From NCBI GenBank assembly GCA_951799445.1, contig OX637287.1:44793724-44857723 (forward strand): DNA of 64,000 nucleotides. Reading direction: 5' to 3'. Below the pieces are notes generated by a model. It was not told the origin of the DNA. It did no database searches and saw only the letters and a program-made list of their open reading frames with translations. Position 1 is the first letter of the stretch. Every line of letters begins with the position of its first letter. This document shows positions 27,990 to 40,300 of the stretch, piece by piece. Source of the DNA: Pseudisothecium myosuroides (taxonomy: Eukaryota > Streptophyta > Bryopsida > Hypnales > Lembophyllaceae). The position numbers were made by a program, and so were the translations under genes.

Positions 27990-28718
27990 CCCTAGAACGC
28001 CGCCAATCTGTGGCGCTTGGATGACAATCCGGGGAGCTGTAAAGCTACCGGAAGCAATTTTTCATCCCCCTTTTCTTTCTTGACTTTTCATGTTGGGTTA
28101 TGAAGAGTATCCAATTGAGTTTGTAGTCTTTCCAATGTTTGTCTTCACGTGAATGAGAAGTTGTTAAGAAAAACAGATCACAAAATATGCTATTTTAGTG
28201 TATTTGGGAAATTCTTGCTCTTTGCTCTAAATTTGAAATTTCTCCTCAAAAATGATATTTTTTGAGTTTGAGCCCAACTAACAAAATGAAGTTCATCTAC
28301 TCTTGTTTCTACTCCAATTTGAATTTTGAAAAAATTCTTAATATTGAATATTTTATTGCAATTTGAACTTTGGATATATTTTCCATGACTATTATTTCCT
28401 AAATATAGAATGACACGGAAATTGGGTTTAAACCATGATTTTTTTTATTGTAATCATACATGCATGGTGAAATTTTCAGATTTTTTGAAATAATTTTCTA
28501 TTTGATGTGATTTTTGTTCACTTTTTCTTCAAAAATTCTCAAAAAAATCAATTTTCCACAAAAAATCTAAATTTTTTGTAAAGCAAAGAAGACATGTAGT
28601 TTCATCTTTGAAAAATAAATATAAATTTTTTCATTCATATCTAGTTGCAAAATGGCAGTAAATTGAGCCATAGGCAATGAGGCTTGAGATCAATGGTCAT
28701 AGGTCTGTCATTTAGGGA
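27990..28718. mobile_element. TTAA-flanked element, second subfamily, unit 1
   Basis: It is flanked by TTAA at 27986-27989 and 28719-28722. The left end is CCCTAGAACGCC and the right end CATTTAGGGA. The 729-bp AT-rich interior recurs in the next unit (to about 29742) and again at about 32030-32470, with shared words such as 'tttctactccaattt', 'gaattttgaa' and 'atctagttgcaaaatggca'. No coding sequence is present. Confidence 0.65.
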
Positions 28719-28722
28719 TTAA

Positions 28723-29742
28723 CCTTGTTGTATTGCAAAAGATACAAAACATCCTTGGAATGAATTCACGGCTAAGACCGTCAGTAGGATGGAAAAAAAC
28801 ATTTTTTCATCCAATATTTTTTTTGGAAGTTGCTTGAGTACATTTTCAGAGATCAGTATTGCAAATTTCCTCATCATGGTATTATTGGCTTTTCTAAAAA
28901 AGAAGATGTTGAATCCACAAATCACCCTTGTAGTGTATTTTGGCCAATTTTTGCTATTTAATATTAACATGAAGTTTATCTACAAAAATTATCTTTTTTG
29001 AATTTGACTCCTACTAGTGAATTAAATCTTATTTAGTTTAGTTTCTACTCCAATTGGAAATTTTGAAAAATTCGTAAATTTCAATATTTTATAGAATTTT
29101 GAATTTTGAATCTATAACTATGGTTTGTTGATTTTCTAATTTTAGAATGATATGGTAACTTTGGTTTATATTGCAATTTCATACACCATGATGTACATCC
29201 ATGATTAAAATTTCAGTTTTTTCAAGTATAGTTTATATTTGATATGAGTTTTCTCAATTTTTTCTCAAGAAACTCACAATAATTTCAATGTTTCTCCCAA
29301 AATTTTGAAAATTTTATAAATTGTAGTAGACATACAATTTCATCCTTGGAAATACATATAATTTTTAAAAATTCCGATCTAGTTGCAAAATGGCAACAGA
29401 TAGAGTAATGGACATTTAGGCTTGAAATCATTAGAGGAGATTTGAGCCTTTGGAAGACTGTTTCAGGGCTGTTTCCAATGCTAGAAACCAGCCCTTGCTG
29501 TCAGAAAAAAAATTATTTAAGAAAAAAAAAGTTATTAAAATGTTAAAAGAATACTATATTTTATTTTATTTTTTAAGTAAAAAATAAAAAATGACATGGC
29601 AATCGCTTGGCCACACCAGACTGGCCATTTGGCAACATCCCAGCATTCCTGCAGAGTTCCCACAATTTGGGAACTCGCAGTCTCTTAGAAGCCCGAATCT
29701 CCTCTAATGCAATGGTCATAGGTTTGTCCTTCTAGGAATAAA
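28723..29742. mobile_element. TTAA-element second subfamily, unit 2, with nested MITE
   Basis: It directly follows unit 1 in the same orientation and shares the order of interior words, ending 'aatggtcataggtttgtcc' then TAGGAATAA, a decayed version of unit 1's TAGGGATTAA. A 271-bp MITE (29434-29704) interrupts it near the right end. The arrangement is either a head-to-tail duplication or two independent insertions. Confidence 0.55.
29434..29704. mobile_element. 271-bp MITE with GAGGAGATT termini, nested
   Basis: The left end is GAGGAGATTTGAGC and the right end GCCCGAATCTCCTC, flanked by TA on both sides. Removing it rejoins the host repeat's 'aaatca' and 'atgcaatggtcat' blocks as they are continuous in unit 1. 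An inner inverted pair 'ggaagactg' and 'cagtctcttag' follows the termini. Confidence 0.75.
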
Positions 29743-31276
29743 GTTCAAGATTTTCACCTTCTTCAGCATGTACATCTTTAGTTGCCCTTCAAAGATACTT
29801 TTCTAAATTTGTAAACAAATAAAAAAACTTTGTGCCATTATTCTACAACAAAATGGCATCTACAAAAGTGTAGAGTTAAACTCTTTTTTCAACTCGTCCA
29901 TAGAGACATGCTTGACACTTTCTAAATACAAGTTTTCATGTGATTCCAATTCTTAATCTTTATAGAATTATATATAGAAAAAACACATTTACAAGTAGGA
30001 ATGCTCGTGCATTAGCACTTTTCTATCTCTGCAAGGGCTATCAGATGAAGATACCTCAACTTTAGCGATGGACTTTGGCCAATTGATAGAAGTCCACAAG
30101 TCTCCAAATGTCCTCTCCATCCACTCTGTGTTCCCTTACAACTTGAAAGCAAAGAATTCCTTGCTCATGAGCTATAAAATCCACCAACGGAGATAAGAAT
30201 TTTCCTCCTATCCATTTTCCCTGTGCATATTGTTGCAAAGAATATTCAACTACACAATATCCTAAAAACTCAATCCAATTTGCCTTAAAGTCATGTGAAT
30301 AGGACTCATGTGAATATGGATGATGGAGTAGGGGTTGGATGCCACAAGCCCACAAGCAACCCTTAAGCGATACTTACCCTTGCCCTATTTAAGCACTCCA
30401 AGCTCCTCAACAGCCAACCCTAAAGTGATACTTGTCTTGTCCAATAACATACCTATATCCATCAACTAGGATATTAGCCTTCAATCTAAATGGTAAAGTA
30501 GCTAAAATTTGACAATTTCATGAAAATGGCGGCTACATATCCATCTTTTATTTTTGTACACTTGTTGGTTGCTAATCCTACCAATTTTTTGTCCAATTTT
30601 TAATCCTCCATTTTCATACTCCAATTAGTTATTTTCCCAAATTAAGGCACCAACTAACAATGAACTAAATGACGTTCACCCAAAATATTGTTAAAGAATG
30701 CAGAAAAGGTCATAATAAAGAAGTTTGAGTATAATATAATTGGTAAATAGTTGGATGTTCTAACCTTGAAGGATGTTGAAACCAACAAGTGGCCAATGGA
30801 TCAGACGACTACTTGTGGTGCAATTCGGAGGAATGAACCTATTGGTTCAAGAAGTGAATTATTCTTGGCAAAGTACTTTGGTGATAGGTCTTCTCTCTTT
30901 GAACTTTTGTAATGGTGCAATTTTTTTTGGATTTTTGCACAATTTTGCTTATATCTTTGTACGGATATATTATTCCCTTTAATTAATTTCATCAAATTGG
31001 TCATTAAGGAAGGTAGTCTTTTAAATATTCAAGTTTTATTTGGAATGAATGAGAAGTTAGTTGGACCAAATATTGCCTTGAAGTACTATATTCATCATGA
31101 ATCCATATTTTGCTATTTTCATCATGCAAAAAATAAATTTTCAGGAGTACAAAGGTTAAGTATCTTATTAAAGTCCAAATTGAACTTGATAGCTTGAATT
31201 GCCAAGGAGAAGGAAGGTTAGTAGATTCAATGAATCTAGAACATAGCAATATAGAATTCCATAGGTAATCTTTTTG
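29743..31276. other. Intergenic DNA, no gene seen
   Basis: Only short frames are present, including one of 97 codons on the minus strand (30062-30355) with no recognisable domain. Confidence 0.45.
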
Positions 31277-31606
31277 CTATGCCTACTTGGTGAGACATAG
31301 TGCCAGATGGCCATGTTGTATGAGGATGAGTGCAAAGTACAAGAAGAAGTGAGAAATTATCTTTGGAAAGACGCCAGCCTATGACCAAGGTAGTCACTCA
31401 AAATGATTTGATTTTTGAACCAATAGATGCAATCTTCATTCTACAATGATTTGGAAAGTCATTCATTGGCTACTTTCTGGCCTCTGCATCCTTACAAGGT
31501 TAACCCTAAAAAGATTCCATCCTACCACAAAGGAAGTTAGCTAAAAAAATTCACATTTTTTCATGAATAGTTACCGGCACTATGTCTCACCAAGTAGACA
31601 TGGCTA
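31277..31606. mobile_element. MITE with termini of about 24 bp
   Basis: CCTACTTGGTGAGACATAG at 31282-31300 is repeated in inverted form as CTATGTCTCACCAAGTAG at 31580-31597, within a terminal match of 23 of 24 bases. The element is about 325 bp and non-coding. Part of its interior (31384-31500) resembles 5640-5780. Confidence 0.75.
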
Positions 31607-32029
31607 GGTTTATATTGTGTAAAATAGGATGGTTCTACAATGTTACCTTAAAATGTTATAATTTATCTTAACCCTATAAGGATGTTGTACATCTAAAGTT
31701 CTAATAGAAAAATTCATTGTTAATTGTAGAACAAAAGAATGCACCTATTGGTTCAATAATTGGAGTATTTTGGTGACTACATACCTTGAATATGCTTGGG
31801 GGCCATGTCCTTCCAAGCTTAACCTTGGATTGATGTTGAGGACATTTTGTGTCTTTTGGATAGTCAAATAGGCTTTGTACATATTGAAGAATATATGATG
31901 TTCATTTGATGTTTGTATACAACTTTATTGATGCTGTATCCACATCAGTGAGTTAAATTTAAGGCATTTTAGTTGTTTTTTAATTTATGTGGGGTAGTTT
32001 ATCAAAAAAATAATACACTATCCAATGTA

Positions 32030-32470
32030 TTATAATACTTTAAGCTTTGTTCCTTTAAATTTTGATTTTGACATTCAAAATAATTTCTTTTGTTTTTGAA
32101 CAAAACTAACAAATTGAAGCTTTTGAAGTGCAGTTTCTACTCTACTTGAAAATTTTGAAAAATTCCTTTAATTAAGCATTTTAGTGAAGTTTGAAGTTGA
32201 AGATCTATAACCACATTTCTAAATATGGAGTGATACAAAACTAGTTTTCTTTACACTACAATGTTCTATACTATAATGTGCTTCTATTCTAGAAAATTTT
32301 AGTTTTTTTGAACATAATTTGTATTTGATAAGATTTATTTTTGTTTTCTCTTCAAAATTTATGGTAATTTGAAATTTTCACCAAAGAAATTGAAAATTTT
32401 ATGACAAATATTACATGTGATTTCATCTCTGAAAAATGAAATAAAAAAAAATTTCACTCATAATTAGAGG
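32030..32470. mobile_element. TTAA-element second subfamily, unit 3, truncated by a MITE
   Basis: This shares the word order of units 1 and 2 ('ttgaagtgcagtttctactc', 'atctataaccacat', 'ttagtttttttgaacataat'). It stops where the hairpin MITE copy E begins at about 32478. Confidence 0.55.
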
Positions 32471-32477
32471 AACCCAT

Positions 32478-33225
32478 ATAACATGGTAAACCAATGCTTG
32501 AGGGGGCTTTTTGCTCCCCCCAAAAGCGGGAGCCCCCCAACATGGAAACTGATTACTGTTGAGTGACAACACACTTGGAGTCTGGCAACCTTCACTTATT
32601 GTAGCCACTTTTTTAAGAACCAATGCTTCCCCATCAGCTCTAACAAAACCCAGCCAAAAGCAACCAATAGTTTTATTTAGCTTATAACTCAATTACCTCC
32701 CATGAATCCTAGGAGGCATTATCCCTTTGGAAGGGATAAAGAATGAGGCCCACTAAGAGCATGCCCACTCGTCTGGCATAGTGGATGACTTGTAACACAG
32801 GGCTGGCAAAACTGCCCCACCCGCTTGGCATAATGGATGGCTTGTTAAACGGAAGAGCCTCTCAAGCGCCTCCAGCTTGCAAATGGGGGTTGTTTTGCTA
32901 GCCCCAACTTGGCCTACAAAACAGAAAACGACAAGTTGAGGTTGTCTTTTCGCAGTCGCGTCCGAAGCCCTGTGCCAAGTCTTTTCATCTCCCCGCAATG
33001 CATTTTATTTCTGACCCACTGGTTTTCACTCTTGTGATGCTTGGCTCGATTGTTTGGAGTGCATTTCTTACCTGTTTGTTTCGCATGTTAAAAAGCCAGG
33101 AAGTCAAACGGGAGGGTCTCCTCATAATCACCCGACTTGCAAAGCAAATGGCCGGGCATTTTGTCAGCCAAATCCCACGTACCCACATTTTGCAAGTAAG
33201 GTGGGGATGCTCTAACAATGTTATG
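32478..33225 (-). mobile_element. Hairpin MITE family, copy E, split by another MITE
   Basis: In reverse orientation it begins TATAACATGGTAAACC, followed by the family hairpin (AGGGGGCTTTTTGCTCCCCC, then GCGGGAGCCCCCC). The second hairpin block (CTAGGAGGCATTATCCC) follows at about 32710. The terminal TAACAATGTTATG is found only at 33213-33225, because a 456-bp element (32757-33212) interrupts it. Confidence 0.75.
32757..33212. mobile_element. 456-bp MITE with GAGCAT termini and TAA target duplication
   Basis: The ends GAGCATGCCCAC and GTGGGGATGCTC are inverted. The triplet TAA flanks both sides (32754-32756 and 33213-33215). A three-base TWA duplication suits PIF/Harbinger elements; that assignment is inference. 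It is nested inside hairpin MITE copy E. Confidence 0.75.
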
Positions 33226-33330
33226 CAAGTGAAGGGCTTTCAAGTTTGACTACACAGTCACAGGCTCCGTCTTTAAATCACGGGGTTAATGACTTAACGT
33301 GCTAACTTTTACTGGAATACTGGATTGCAT

Positions 33331-33570
33331 ATGGCCAGGGTGAACTGACCCCTCGCTCGGCCCATTGGGAAAACACTGAAATTTTTTATTTTCCACACAT
33401 GATCAAATTTGCAAATTTTGAATTCATATTTGCAATGAGAGCCCCCAAATTAGCCCGGAGAGATGTGTGACGTAAATTAATTAGGCTCAAAATAGGGGGC
33501 TTTTTTTTTTACTTGCATCCCTGGAATGACTTGGAGGGGCTGAGCGAGGGGGCCAATTCACCCTGACCAT
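33331..33570. mobile_element. 240-bp MITE with ATGGYCAGGGTGAA termini
   Basis: Left end ATGGCCAGGGTGAACTGACC, right end GGCCAATTCACCCTGACCAT; the inverted match continues into CCCTCGCTC and GAGCGAGGG. TGCAT is repeated on each flank (33326-33330, 33571-33575). A partial relative lies at 50318-50440. Confidence 0.75.
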
Positions 33571-34110
33571 TGCATGCTACTTTCCCAAAAAAAGAAGGAA
33601 AAAGCATAAAGGAAGTCCCTGGCAACATCACGACAACAATGCTGCCAGCGTCCATTGCCCGCTGTTGCTTTACCAATTTTTTTCAACTTTACGATCCCTC
33701 CGGGTCTCTCCTTTGACTCCTGCCCCGCTAATCCCGATCTCCCCTTTGACTCCTGTCGAAACTGCAAACAGTGCTCACTCTGCCGTCCGTCCTCCAAACA
33801 CTGCAATTTAACGCTCTCTAATCTCAAAATTAACACACATTTTCTGTCGGTAATTCACATCTCTGACGAACCTTTAGCTAATTTGTGAGCACGGGTTCAA
33901 CACTTAATTGCATGCACCTCAACTGGTAAAAATTTGTAACCGAATCACATACATTCGTGTCTCCATTCTAGCTCTTACAGAGTGCAGACTGTGCACACTG
34001 CACACAGCTTTTTTTTCCGTTGAATTTGACCTCCACGGCTGCGCTCTCTTTAATAAGTACGCGTTAGAAAGGCATGAGGTCAAAATCCGCTCACTAATAA
34101 GCTCCCTTTC
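33571..34110. other. Upstream region of the fumarylacetoacetase gene
   Basis: No gene is seen. The sequence is pyrimidine-rich and closer to exon composition than the flanking repeats, as expected of a promoter region. Confidence 0.45.
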
Positions 34111-34115
34111 CTCAA

Positions 34116-34353
34116 TATAAAGACGTGGGTGCTTGTGCACTGTTCTCCACAAAACAGTTGCAGTTGCAAGTGCAAAGCCTCACAAAGGAGGCTGCAGCTC
34201 TTTCTTCTTGCAAGCGCAAGTTCAAGTTCGCAAAGTACTAGTTTTCATAAGGAGGGCTGGAGTTTCTTTCTTCTTGCAATTGCAACCCGAAGTGCAAGTG
34301 CAAGAGCAAGAGCAAGTTGTGTTTGTGGGTGTCATAGCAAAAGAGTTGTGGCG
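34116..34353 (+). promoter_or_regulatory. Probable TATA box and duplicated 5' leader of the FAH gene
   Basis: TATAAA at 34116-34121 lies about 235 bp before the start codon. The leader between them holds an imperfect duplication of about 70 bp: 'aaaggaggctgcagctctt' then 'tcttcttgcaagcgcaag' recurs as 'aaggagggctggagtttctt' then 'tcttcttgcaattgcaa'. Short GCAAGT/GCAAGAG runs follow just before the ATG. Confidence 0.5.
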
Positions 34354-37300
34354 ATGGCGTCGTTCGTGGACGTGGCGGGTTCCCAGTTTCCCCTGCAGAA
34401 TTTGCCATATGGGGTGTTTCGCCCGAGCTCGGGCGCCACCCCGCGTCCAGGAGTGGCGATCGGGGATTCGGTTGTGGATCTCTCCGTGCTCTCTGAAGCC
34501 GGCTTGTTCACTGGCCCCTTGCTCTCCCTCTCCACCTGCTTCTCTCAGGTTTCTCTTCTTCCACTCTAGTTAATTAGCTCGGTCTTCTTCGCGCGCTTTT
34601 GAACACACGGTTGTGCAGATTGCGTGTTTTGGAGTGGCAAATTTGTGACCCTCGACAGCCCTGAGCTTTGGAAATTAGGATTGGCGTAGATCGGAGGTTT
34701 CTGTTGGGCGAGTGAGACTGTTTCTCTGGAATCCGGCATTTTGAGTATTTTTTAGGTTCAGTGGGCTTCTCTTGGATTGGGATTGAACTACAAGAATGGT
34801 AACTCAAATCGAAAGCTTGGTTACGTTGAGGAAAAGACTATTTAATTTGGATTTGAGGTACATACCTAGCGTAATTTTGGTGATTTGATGGTGAAGGAAG
34901 TAGATCTTGGGAAATTGAGTGTTAGGGTAGGCACTGGAAAGAGGGGATTCCGGCATTTTGATAAATTTGGGGTGCAACGGGCTTCTCTTATCATGGTACG
35001 CGGAATTGGGTGTGAATTGAGGAACAATATAGGTAACTCAAATCGAGGGCATGGTTGTGGAAAAGAGTATTTGCTTTGGATTTGAGTTACCTAGCCTAAT
35101 CTTGGTGATTTGATGGTTAAGAAAGTAGGTCTTGGGAAACTGAGTGTTAGAATAGGTACTGGAAAGAGGGAGTGATTATGGCTTGTAACCTAGCTCTTCT
35201 TCTTAAATCACGGCTAGCGCTGTAGTTTGTAAGGCCTCAATGAGGATATGGTGATGTGATGGAAAAGAAAGTGGATCTTGAGAAATTGAGCTTCTCTTCC
35301 CAAATAGTTGCTGGCTACCTGCAGGCTATAAGGCCTTATTGAGATTATGTTTTCAGTTCGGGGATGATTTAGTACTTTCGCAGCTGAGGCTTTCACATCT
35401 GTTGGAAAGGTGGATTTGAATGCAATTGGTGCAGTTCACGTTGCTCAACTGAAACCTCAAATCTACACTAGTCCAGGGTTTTTTTGGAGCTCTGATAAAC
35501 AAACCGAAGAGATTAGTTAGGGCGTCCTGACGAGAAGATTGCCACCTTGAAAATCTGTCCTTGGAGAGTATGAATAGTTACTGAACGCGTTGAAATACTG
35601 CGTCTCTTCTGAGATACTAAGAAAACGTATAAGCATCACTAAGTGAGTTTTGAAGTAGTTTTTTAACGAGTTTATTTGTGTTGAGTTTTCAGACTTCTTT
35701 AAATGCATTCATGGCGCTTGGGAGACCAGCATGGAAGGAAGCACGGTCAACATTGCAAAAATTGCTATCTGGTAACTAAGAGTCCTTGTCTTCTGTTCTT
35801 TAGAAATGAGTGGCAGGTTCTTTTTTCTTTTCATTTAGGTCAGCGTCCTCCAGTCTTTTCTTTTCTTTCCTTTTCATTTTTGAAGGCAATAAGACGTAAC
35901 ATTGGTGAACAGACATAAATCTTTATAACATTGGACCCACACTGAAAGCATAATTGCAGGGGATTGATTTAAGGATTCAAGAGATACGTGGGTTTAATGT
36001 ATTTGAATTTGGAGTTGCTTTTGTTTATGAAAACTGATGAAGTAGATTCGTTTTTGCTGCATTCGTTCCCAAACTTCATGACGTGGAGTCATGAACCAGA
36101 AGTTTTTGAAATTCAAGCAAAAAACGTGGTGATCAAGGTTTGTGTATAGATTTGCAAGTTGTAAATGCATGCCATTGCCTGACACACAAAGTTTGTGGTG
36201 TCATCCTATGCAGCTAATGAGCCAACACTGAGGGACAACAAGTCTTTGCGTTCGAAGGCGATCGTTTCTATGGTGATTTTCTATATCTATTTTTTTCAAT
36301 AAGTTTTGCCACGAAATCAATCTTTTTTTCATCCTTGATGTTTCATAACTTTTTGGTACATTCTAGCTGCAAGTCATGGTCATAAAGTAGTTTGGTGCTG
36401 TTGCAATGGGCTCCATTCTAGATTCCCTTACGTTGTCTCGTTTCTATCAAAAACTTGTTAAATCGCAACTGAATCGTGTCAGAAGATTCTTCGAATTGAG
36501 AGTACTCATCAATCATAGAAGAAATTCCATAATTATTCATTGGCTTTTCTTATATTTGGTGGGGGAAATTAGAGCCAAGTGAAAATGGAGTTGCCGGCAG
36601 TAATTGGCGACTACACTGACTTTTTCTCTTCCAAGGAGCATGCTGTCAATTGTGGCACCCTCTTCCGGAGCAAAGAGGATGCGCTCCCTCCTAACTGGTA
36701 CTTGTTCTTGCTATGTAAGATATGGTACTTGTTTATGCCAATATCCTCAGCCGTTAGAGGTAAAATTCGACGTAGTGATAGTCAACATGTGGTACCACAC
36801 TTCCATGGTCACAATTTTTAGGTTTTCCAACCACGAACTCTTTTGGTTTAAAAAAAGGGGAAGATTTCGAGTCATAACGCTCTCCTGTCACTATCCTTTC
36901 ATTCCCACATTGTGCATTGCAGTTTAAAAAAAGAGGATGAAGATTTAGAGTTATAACCCCATCTTACCTAAACTCTTTGAGTGAGTTTGGAATAGTTTGG
37001 AACAGAGGGTTAAGTCCGGTAATTGACTTGGGCCTCCCGGCTCTCGTCCAGTTATCTCGTCCAGAACTCCGGGAGCGTAGTCCATGAATTTTTGCTTATT
37101 TTCTTTGGACCATAAAGTCTCATATTAGTGTGTACTCATATGCAGTCACTTAGTGTGCTGGACTGCAGACGTGTTTCTTTTAGTGTCTGGAGGAGACAAT
37201 TTAGGTTTTCTTGTTGATGTACCCAATAACGTTACCACTCCCATCTCCAGTTGATCATTTACCAATGAAAAAGATATTCTTGACAAAGGATCCGTCTTTA

Positions 37301-40300
37301 TGCAGGTTGCATGTGCCTATTGCTTATCATGGCCGAGCATCCTCAGTGGTGATATCCGGGACAGATATTAAGCGGCCCAGGTACTGGGAGTTTGTACTGT
37401 TAAACCTCCGTAATTTGACGCTCCTTTCTATAACTAATATTTTGTTTGTCACTGGACAATTGAGTGGAAATAGTTTGACTTTTATATTATACTATAAGTC
37501 AGACTTTCTCCCTCAGGCCTTTTGTCACAGCTTACCACAGGATGGAATATGTTCTTACCAAGGACTCTTGGAGAAAGATTTTAATCAAAGTGGCCACTGA
37601 CACTTCACTAGCAAGATCCCTAATTTTTGGGAGGTAAATGGAACCCCGCATTGGTGAATAATGCCATGTTGTGGATATTGCAGAGGTCAAACATCTCCAC
37701 CAGTAGGACAAAAGGCTCCGGAATTTAAACCCTCAGCTCTTCTTGACTTTGAGATGGAAATGGTATGTATATATTATGCTTAAATCTGCGTTTGTCGCCT
37801 GTTGTCTGATTTCTAGACTGGACTAAGGGTTTAGGGTTTAAGGTTGAGGATGAAATTAGGTAGTATGTTAGGCAGTTGGGCTAAATTTGAAGCTGGGATT
37901 TCACTGCAGGCTGTATTTGTTGGACCTGGAAACGAACTCGGGACAACTGTGAGCGTGGATGACGCCGCTGACCACATTTTTGGTTTTGTGCTAATGAACG
38001 ATTGGAGTGGTATTTTGATTCCCTTCTTCTCTCCAAATAACAATGTATTTTAAAAGGTTCATTATTAGAATTCAGTTCATTAGTGACCAACTCCAGTCAA
38101 AACTTGGGTGGACTCCCTAGCCTGATTGAGACATGGTTTCTACTATTGGTTTCAAATGTTCCTCGTTCAGATAGATATATCCATTCTAGATCATCTTTCA
38201 TGACAGTAAGGTATGTCTTTGCAATCATAGTACAGCACGAAGCTCATAACCCTCTCTTGCCACTTCATTGCCACATGGCATATCGTGGTTTGAAGAAAAG
38301 AGGAGGGTTCAGAGTCATAAACCATCTTCCTCACATTCTTTGAAACTGTTGTAGATCTCTGGATCTAATAGTCTTGATCAATTTCAGAAGTTAAGATTAT
38401 GTCCGATAATTGGCGTGAACCTCACTGATTGGTCTTCTTGGATGGCAGCACGAGATATACAAAAGTGGGAATACGTACCTCTGGGACCATTCCTTGGGAA
38501 GAGCTTTGGTACGTAACCAAACCTTACCACCATTCAACAATTCCGCTTTTTACAATTAGCTAACACTTAGGAATTCTGATTTCATGACTTCATGAATTAC
38601 CTGTGCGCATATCATTGACAGACCTCTCGTTTGGGTGGTTAAATTACAGGAACGACAATCTCCCCTTGGATTGTAACAATGGAGGCTCTCGAGCCGTTTA
38701 TTTGTGATGCACCTGAGCAGGTGGGTCTTTTCTTTTGCTTCATTACATGATAAAATTGCACTCTTGTGTCTCATGGCCGAAACAGAAAAATAGAGAATCC
38801 TCCTACTTGGGAAATGTGAGCAAGCATGGAATCTAATGCTATAGTTCATTCATTGGCTCTCCTAGTCCTATATTAATCTAGGCACGCAAGGGACCTTCTC
38901 ACCACTGGTTAATAATGTTATTTTTGCTTCTTTGCTTCTTGTAAACCATGTGATTCTAGAGAAGGTCAAATTTAATCTGCAATGAGACTCAGTATGTTAC
39001 ATTCTTGGTTCCATATGATATGTGAATTCATTAGCTGTGCACGTAAACTGTAAATTCTTGTAAACATGGTTTTAACAAAGTGATCATCGAATTTAATGGA
39101 AAGGGGTTGACAGCCGCCTCCTACCTCTAGCATTAAGTATCAAGTTAGAATCACAAATGTAATATTGAAAGTTACATAGTTGAAGTACGATGAAAAGGCA
39201 GAGAAAACATGCATATGTCTTTGTGCTCTTTATTGAATATTATATTTCTTTGAGGTTGTGATCAAAAAATTGAGAGTTGCTTGACACCTGCATGATTGCA
39301 GGGTCAAAGTGAAAGAAGATTCTTAGAGCTGATTACGATGGTGGTTTTTTTTGGCAGGATCCGCCCGCACTCCCATATCTGACGGAGAAAAAACGTGTCA
39401 CATATGATATCCCACTGCAGGTGATTACATATTCCAACACTATATGTTTCTCAAGTACATTTCCCTCTCATCCAATGAAATTAAGATTACCTTAATATGA
39501 TCATGCGTAGGAGTGATTTTTGGGAGATCACTATTAAGCTGTGGAGAGATCTTTGGTTACAGCAGCCAAATCTGTTGATATCAAATTTTTATCACTATGT
39601 ATCAATTTCTTATGCAATTTTGAGTGGGAGATTGTAGACCATTATAGAGAGATCTTCGGTTACAATAGCCAAATCTGTTGATATCAGATTTTTTATCACT
39701 GTGTGCGACTTTCCTATGCAATTTTGGAATGGGAGGTTGTAAACCATTATAAGTGACAGCAGACAACCCAATTTCCAATTCGAAGTTTGAGTTGCCATAG
39801 ACATTTAGCCAAGTCGTGCTTACACCTCTTGCTACTTGAAGGCCAACCGAGTGTATTGGAAGAAATAAGAGATTTTTGGTAATAGGAGTCAGGTTCAGAT
39901 CCTGATGGTTTTAAGTATCCTCTACCTTATTCTGGTGTTTCCTGAATGTAGGTGGCAATTAAACCCAAGGGGGCATCAAAAGCTTCTGTTATTTGCAACA
40001 CCAACTTCAGATACTTGTCAGTACCCATGAACATTTTCCAAAATTATGATTGTTTTGTTTTCCCCTTCAATTTAGGAAATTCTTGCTCAAATCAACTGCT
40101 GTCAATATCCTTTCAAACATGAGTAAAAGCTATGAAACCAATGTCTGCAGGTATTGGACAGTATGCCAACAGTTGGCTCACCACACTATCAATGGCTGCA
40201 ATCTAAATCCTGGAGACTTGTTGGCATCAGGAACCATCAGTGGACCTGTGCGTAGCTCTTAATCTCCTTTTTTGTGTTGTTCCAATTTCATTTAGGGCCT

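Noticed and set aside
39880..39915. 'aggttcagatcctgatggtt' resembling a tRNA T-arm
   Set aside because: No acceptor stem, D-arm or anticodon arm can be built around it; it lies in an FAH intron.
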